Notes under the pieces: model-generated
Told to the model about the DNA's origin: nothing
Database searches by the model: none
The model's input: the letters and a program-made list of their open reading frames with translations, nothing else
Translations under genes and position numbers: made by a program
DNA from: Leptolyngbyaceae cyanobacterium CSSed165cm_216
GTDB taxonomy: Bacteria > Cyanobacteriota > Cyanobacteriia > Phormidesmidales > Phormidesmidaceae
NCBI GenBank assembly: GCA_007135385.1
Contig: SLIY01000165.1
Coordinates: forward strand, 1-15,629
DNA: 15,629 bases
Reading direction: 5' to 3'
In this document: in pieces, positions 12,960 through 15,629 of the stretch
Layout: every line of letters starts with the position of its first letter
Numbering within the stretch: the first letter of the stretch is position 1

Positions 12960-14471
12960 ATGATGGGTGCTCCTGCTTTGCCTGCTAAATCTAGGTCGGT
13001 CGTGGTGATTGGGGCTGGTATTGGCGGCTTAACAGCGGCTGCCCTGCTAGCTCGGCGAGGTTATCAGGTGCGGGTGTTTGACCAAGCAATCGTCCCCGGT
13101 GGCTGTGCCTCCACCTTTAAACGGCGGGGGTTTACCTTCGATGTGGGGGCGACCCAGGTGGCCGGGTTGGAGCCGGGAGGTATCCATGCCCAAATTTTTG
13201 CTGAATTAGATTTACCCCAGCCCCCAGCCACCCCTTGCGATCCATCCTGTGCCGTCTTTTTGCCGGGGGAAGCTGAGCCGATTCAGGTGTGGCGTCACCG
13301 TTCTGCCTGGGAAGCGGAACGGCAGCGGCAGTTCCCTGGCAGTGAGCCCTTCTGGCAACTGGTTCAGACCTTGTTCCAGCCCAGTTGGCGGTTTCAGAGT
13401 CGAGAGCCCGTATTGCCCCCCCGCAATGGCTGGGATCTGTGGCGACTGGTGCGAGCGGTGCGGCCCGATACCCTGATCACGCTGCCCTATACCTTTTCTA
13501 CGGTCGGCCAAGTGTTGGACCGATTGGGCTTAGGGGGCGATCGCCGGCTAAAAACCTTCCTCGACTTGCAGCTAAAGCTTTACTCCCAGGTGAGTGCCGA
13601 TGAAACAGCTATGCTCTACGCGGCAACGGCCCTCAGTGTTTCCCAAACCCCCCAGGGTCTCTTTCACCTGCAAGGTAGCATGCAGGTGCTCAGCGATTAC
13701 TTAGAAAAAGCCTTAGGACGGGATGGGGGCCTGTTGCAAATGCGCCACACCGTACAGCACATCCACACCCAGCAAGGCCGAGTCACCGGGGTGACCGTAC
13801 AGGACCCCAAGGGACGCACCTGGCTAGAGCCAGCCGATCATGTGATCGCCAATGTGACGGTCCATAACCTCGTCAGCCTATTAGGGGAGTCAGCCCCCGC
13901 TGGTTATCGTCGTCGCGTCCAGGCACTCCCCCCCAGCAGCGGGGCGTTTGTGGTCTACCTGGGGGTAACCGCTGCCGCTATTCCCGCCGACTGCTCACCC
14001 CATCTCCAGTTTCTCTATAACTATGATGGACCTCTGGCCGAGAACAACACCCTCTTTGTCTCCGTCAGCCGTCCAGGGGATGGGCGCGCCCCCGAGGGCA
14101 TGGCTACCATCATTGCCTCCACGTTTACCGATATCGACCCCTGGTGGCAGACCACCGACTATCCGCAAATGAAGCAGGCCTATACCGATGGGGCAATTCG
14201 GCGACTGTCCAGCTATTTTGACCTGGCCCCAGACCATCTGATTCATGTGGAAGCAGCGACCCCTCGCACCTTTGCCCACTTTACTGCCCGCCATCAAGGT
14301 AGCGTCGGCGGTCTAGGCATGCGGGTTAGTACCTTCGGCCCCTTTGGTTTTGCTAACCGCACCCCCATTCAGGGGTTGTGGCTCGTGGGCGATTGCACCC
14401 ATCCCGGGGAAGGGACTGCTGGCGTCAGCTACTCAGCTCAAACGGTGGTACAGCAAATTACAGCGGGATAG
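12960..14471 (+). CDS. crtD: C-3',4' carotenoid desaturase CrtD
   Basis: CrtD is an FAD-dependent phytoene-desaturase-like enzyme that introduces the C-3',4' double bond of monocyclic carotenoids such as myxol, on the way to myxoxanthophyll in cyanobacterial membranes. The 503-residue product has the N-terminal dinucleotide-binding VVVIGAGIGGLTAAALLA (14-31), then VPGGCASTF (46-54) and RRGFTFDVGATQVAG. The C-terminal FAD motif is GLWLVGDCTHPGEGTAG (about 472-488), ending in the usual SYSAQTVV helix. Its length and the cyanobacterial signature separate it from CrtI and CrtO, although substrate cannot be proved from sequence. ATG 12960 follows an in-frame stop, so no longer start exists; ATG 12963 is equally possible. 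GAGGAG lies 18 nt upstream, farther than ideal. Confidence 0.9.
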   Translation: MMGAPALPAKSRSVVVIGAGIGGLTAAALLARRGYQVRVFDQAIVPGGCASTFKRRGFTFDVGATQVAGLEPGGIHAQIFAELDLPQPPATPCDPSCAVFLPGEAEPIQVWRHRSAWEAERQRQFPGSEPFWQLVQTLFQPSWRFQSREPVLPPRNGWDLWRLVRAVRPDTLITLPYTFSTVGQVLDRLGLGGDRRLKTFLDLQLKLYSQVSADETAMLYAATALSVSQTPQGLFHLQGSMQVLSDYLEKALGRDGGLLQMRHTVQHIHTQQGRVTGVTVQDPKGRTWLEPADHVIANVTVHNLVSLLGESAPAGYRRRVQALPPSSGAFVVYLGVTAAAIPADCSPHLQFLYNYDGPLAENNTLFVSVSRPGDGRAPEGMATIIASTFTDIDPWWQTTDYPQMKQAYTDGAIRRLSSYFDLAPDHLIHVEAATPRTFAHFTARHQGSVGGLGMRVSTFGPFGFANRTPIQGLWLVGDCTHPGEGTAGVSYSAQTVVQQITAG

Positions 14472-14725
14472 ATCGCTTAAACTACACAATCTTTAAGAAT
14501 GTATTCTAGTTATCTCCGAAATTTTGCGGAAACATCTGTAGAATAATCTAGATCTCGGATTGTGCCGATTCAGCGCCCTAACTCAGGGGTGCATCCCTGG
14601 AAGAGTTGATTTTGACTCATCCTACCCTGAGCGTTGAATTAGCTCATCTAGATGTTCAGACAGGTTTATGGGTGTCTAACCCGTTGTGGTTTAACCCTTC
14701 CTTCACACACAATCAGGTCATCGCC

Positions 14726-15629
14726 ATGAGCCCTTGGGATTCTCTAGACTCTTGGTCCAACTATTCCAGTCATCCCCCAGCCAATCTAGAAGAGGTGCTG
14801 TATCAGCATTGGCAGCACTGGCGTAGGGTCGAGCAACCCCACCAGCTCATCGAGCGATTTCGCAAGTTATTTTTAGATGTGGCCCACTATCCTGACAGCA
14901 CAGTGGCGAATGTCTTGATCCAACTGTCTTGCCAATCTACGGCAGACCGTGAATTTAAATATGTGCTGAATCGCTGCTGCTACACCTTGATCAACCCGTG
15001 GTACACAGAGTCTCGCAACCACTGGGCAATTCCTGAGTTGGTGCAAATCTTTGACAACCTGCCTGAGTTCAACTCCCTGGAACCTGAAAATCAGCGCATT
15101 CAGGCTTTGGTTCGGGAATTTGTGGCTAGCGAGCAATATGCCGCCCTTTGTCGCCTTCAGAAGATTTTTAGTCGCCACCAAGAGCCAGAAACCACCTCAA
15201 CTCTGATCGCTGAGCAACCTTTGGGATATCGCATTCAGCACTATCCTTTTTTGTACGACAGCAGCCTGCTCACCAAAGACAGCGGTCAAGAGCAAAAGCA
15301 AAACATTAGTGATTTACGTCGTAAGACTGAAACTGACCTGGCCATTCGTCTCGCCCGCTATCAAACCCATCGGCAAGCGGCCACCACAACTTTCAGGGTG
15401 GTCAATCCTACACTTCTGGACGAACCCCGGTTAGAACAGGCTCTCACCTACTACACTGGCAAAGTTGATGGTCGCCGTAGCCATAGGGACCAGGCCCACT
15501 GGTTTGCCACCTACAGTAAAACGGTGCGCTCTTACCGAGACTTTAAAGATGAATTCGTGGACTACTTGATCAATCCCATTGCCTCAGCCGAGCCTAAATA
15601 TAGCAATAACTACTTCACGCGCAACCTCC
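14726..15629 (+). CDS. Unknown protein, C-terminus beyond right edge
   Basis: An open frame runs from ATG 14726 to the window end, giving 301 residues with no stop. I do not recognise it. It is rich in Trp, Tyr, His and Gln, with no signal peptide or membrane helix. Landmarks are LYQHWQHWRRVEQPHQLIERFRKLF (about 25-49), NRCCYTLINPWY (82-93), LGYRIQHYPFLYDSSLL (about 166-182), a charged helix (SDLRRKTETDLAIRLARYQ) and a C-terminal segment with YYTGKVDGRRSHRDQAHWF (242-260). The long frame and constrained aromatic pattern support a real gene. AGGT 7 nt before the ATG is a reasonable Shine-Dalgarno. It follows crtD after a 254-bp spacer (14472-14725) that shows only a CAGGG/CCCTG mini-hairpin (14584-14599), a CATCTAGATG palindrome (14646-14655) and no RNA gene. 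Confidence 0.78.
   Translation, partial: MSPWDSLDSWSNYSSHPPANLEEVLYQHWQHWRRVEQPHQLIERFRKLFLDVAHYPDSTVANVLIQLSCQSTADREFKYVLNRCCYTLINPWYTESRNHWAIPELVQIFDNLPEFNSLEPENQRIQALVREFVASEQYAALCRLQKIFSRHQEPETTSTLIAEQPLGYRIQHYPFLYDSSLLTKDSGQEQKQNISDLRRKTETDLAIRLARYQTHRQAATTTFRVVNPTLLDEPRLEQALTYYTGKVDGRRSHRDQAHWFATYSKTVRSYRDFKDEFVDYLINPIASAEPKYSNNYFTRNL

Noticed and set aside
14472..14725. tRNA, riboswitch or small RNA in the spacer after crtD
   Set aside because: Only a 5-bp hairpin and a 10-bp palindrome are visible; no cloverleaf or riboswitch core could be traced.
14652..14729. 25-codon open frame overlapping the ATG at 14726 by ATGA, as a possible leader peptide
   Set aside because: The overlap is suggestive of coupling, but the frame is short, has no Shine-Dalgarno and no attenuator structure or codon run; chance is the simplest reading.
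14873..15181. 102-residue minus-strand frame opposite the right-edge unknown gene
   Set aside because: The plus-strand frame is longer, continuous for 904 bases and has a plausible Shine-Dalgarno; the minus frame has no motif support.

Overview
The window reads as ordinary chromosomal DNA of a cyanobacterium. Several products are cyanobacterial (a Ycf51/DUF2518 protein, a CrtD-type C-3',4' carotenoid desaturase, a cyanobacterial-style DUF2993 protein, a G/H-type pilin). The HIP1 octamer GCGATCGC also occurs nine times in 15.6 kb, against a random expectation well below one. Gene content and GC above 50% by eye fit a filamentous Leptolyngbya- or Nodosilinea-like lineage, but the genus cannot be fixed from this sequence.

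Layout. At 1-923 the N-terminal half of gyrB runs off the left edge on the minus strand. It diverges from miaA (1031-2032, plus) across a short promoter region holding a 9-bp inverted repeat. miaA converges on apt (2080-2592, minus), and a DUF2993 lipid-binding-type gene lies upstream of apt (2693-3487, minus). A lone type IV pilin-like gene (3703-4245, minus) diverges from an extended-SDR NAD-dependent epimerase/dehydratase gene (4485-5555, plus). Next comes a five-gene minus-strand run, transcribed right to left: ycf51, a GldA-like iron/zinc polyol dehydrogenase, an AlaC-like aminotransferase, tatA and sppA (10684 down to 5607). Gaps in this run are small; the dehydrogenase and aminotransferase overlap by 4 bp, and tatA and sppA are 23 bp apart. 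To the right on the plus strand are a small lipoprotein, an unrecognised soluble protein, crtD, and an unrecognised gene cut by the right edge.

Functions. Most genes are housekeeping: DNA topology (gyrB), tRNA modification (miaA), adenine salvage (apt), Tat export and membrane proteolysis (tatA, sppA), amino-acid/keto-acid interconversion and polyol oxidation (alaC-like, gldA-like), and myxoxanthophyll-type carotenoid synthesis (crtD). No mobile element, CRISPR array, rRNA, tRNA or recognisable defence system is visible, and I found no convincing new multi-gene system.

The most unusual DNA-level signal is a set of short tandem duplications at gene edges and in spacers. Three perfect ones (15, 14 and 21 bp) sit within 127 bp just before and inside the start of the unknown gene at 11889. 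A perfect 16-bp one straddles the sppA stop codon, a decayed 16-bp one lies at the apt stop, and a perfect 11-bp one is in the ycf51/lipoprotein spacer. The two unrecognised genes flanking crtD are the best candidates for new biology.
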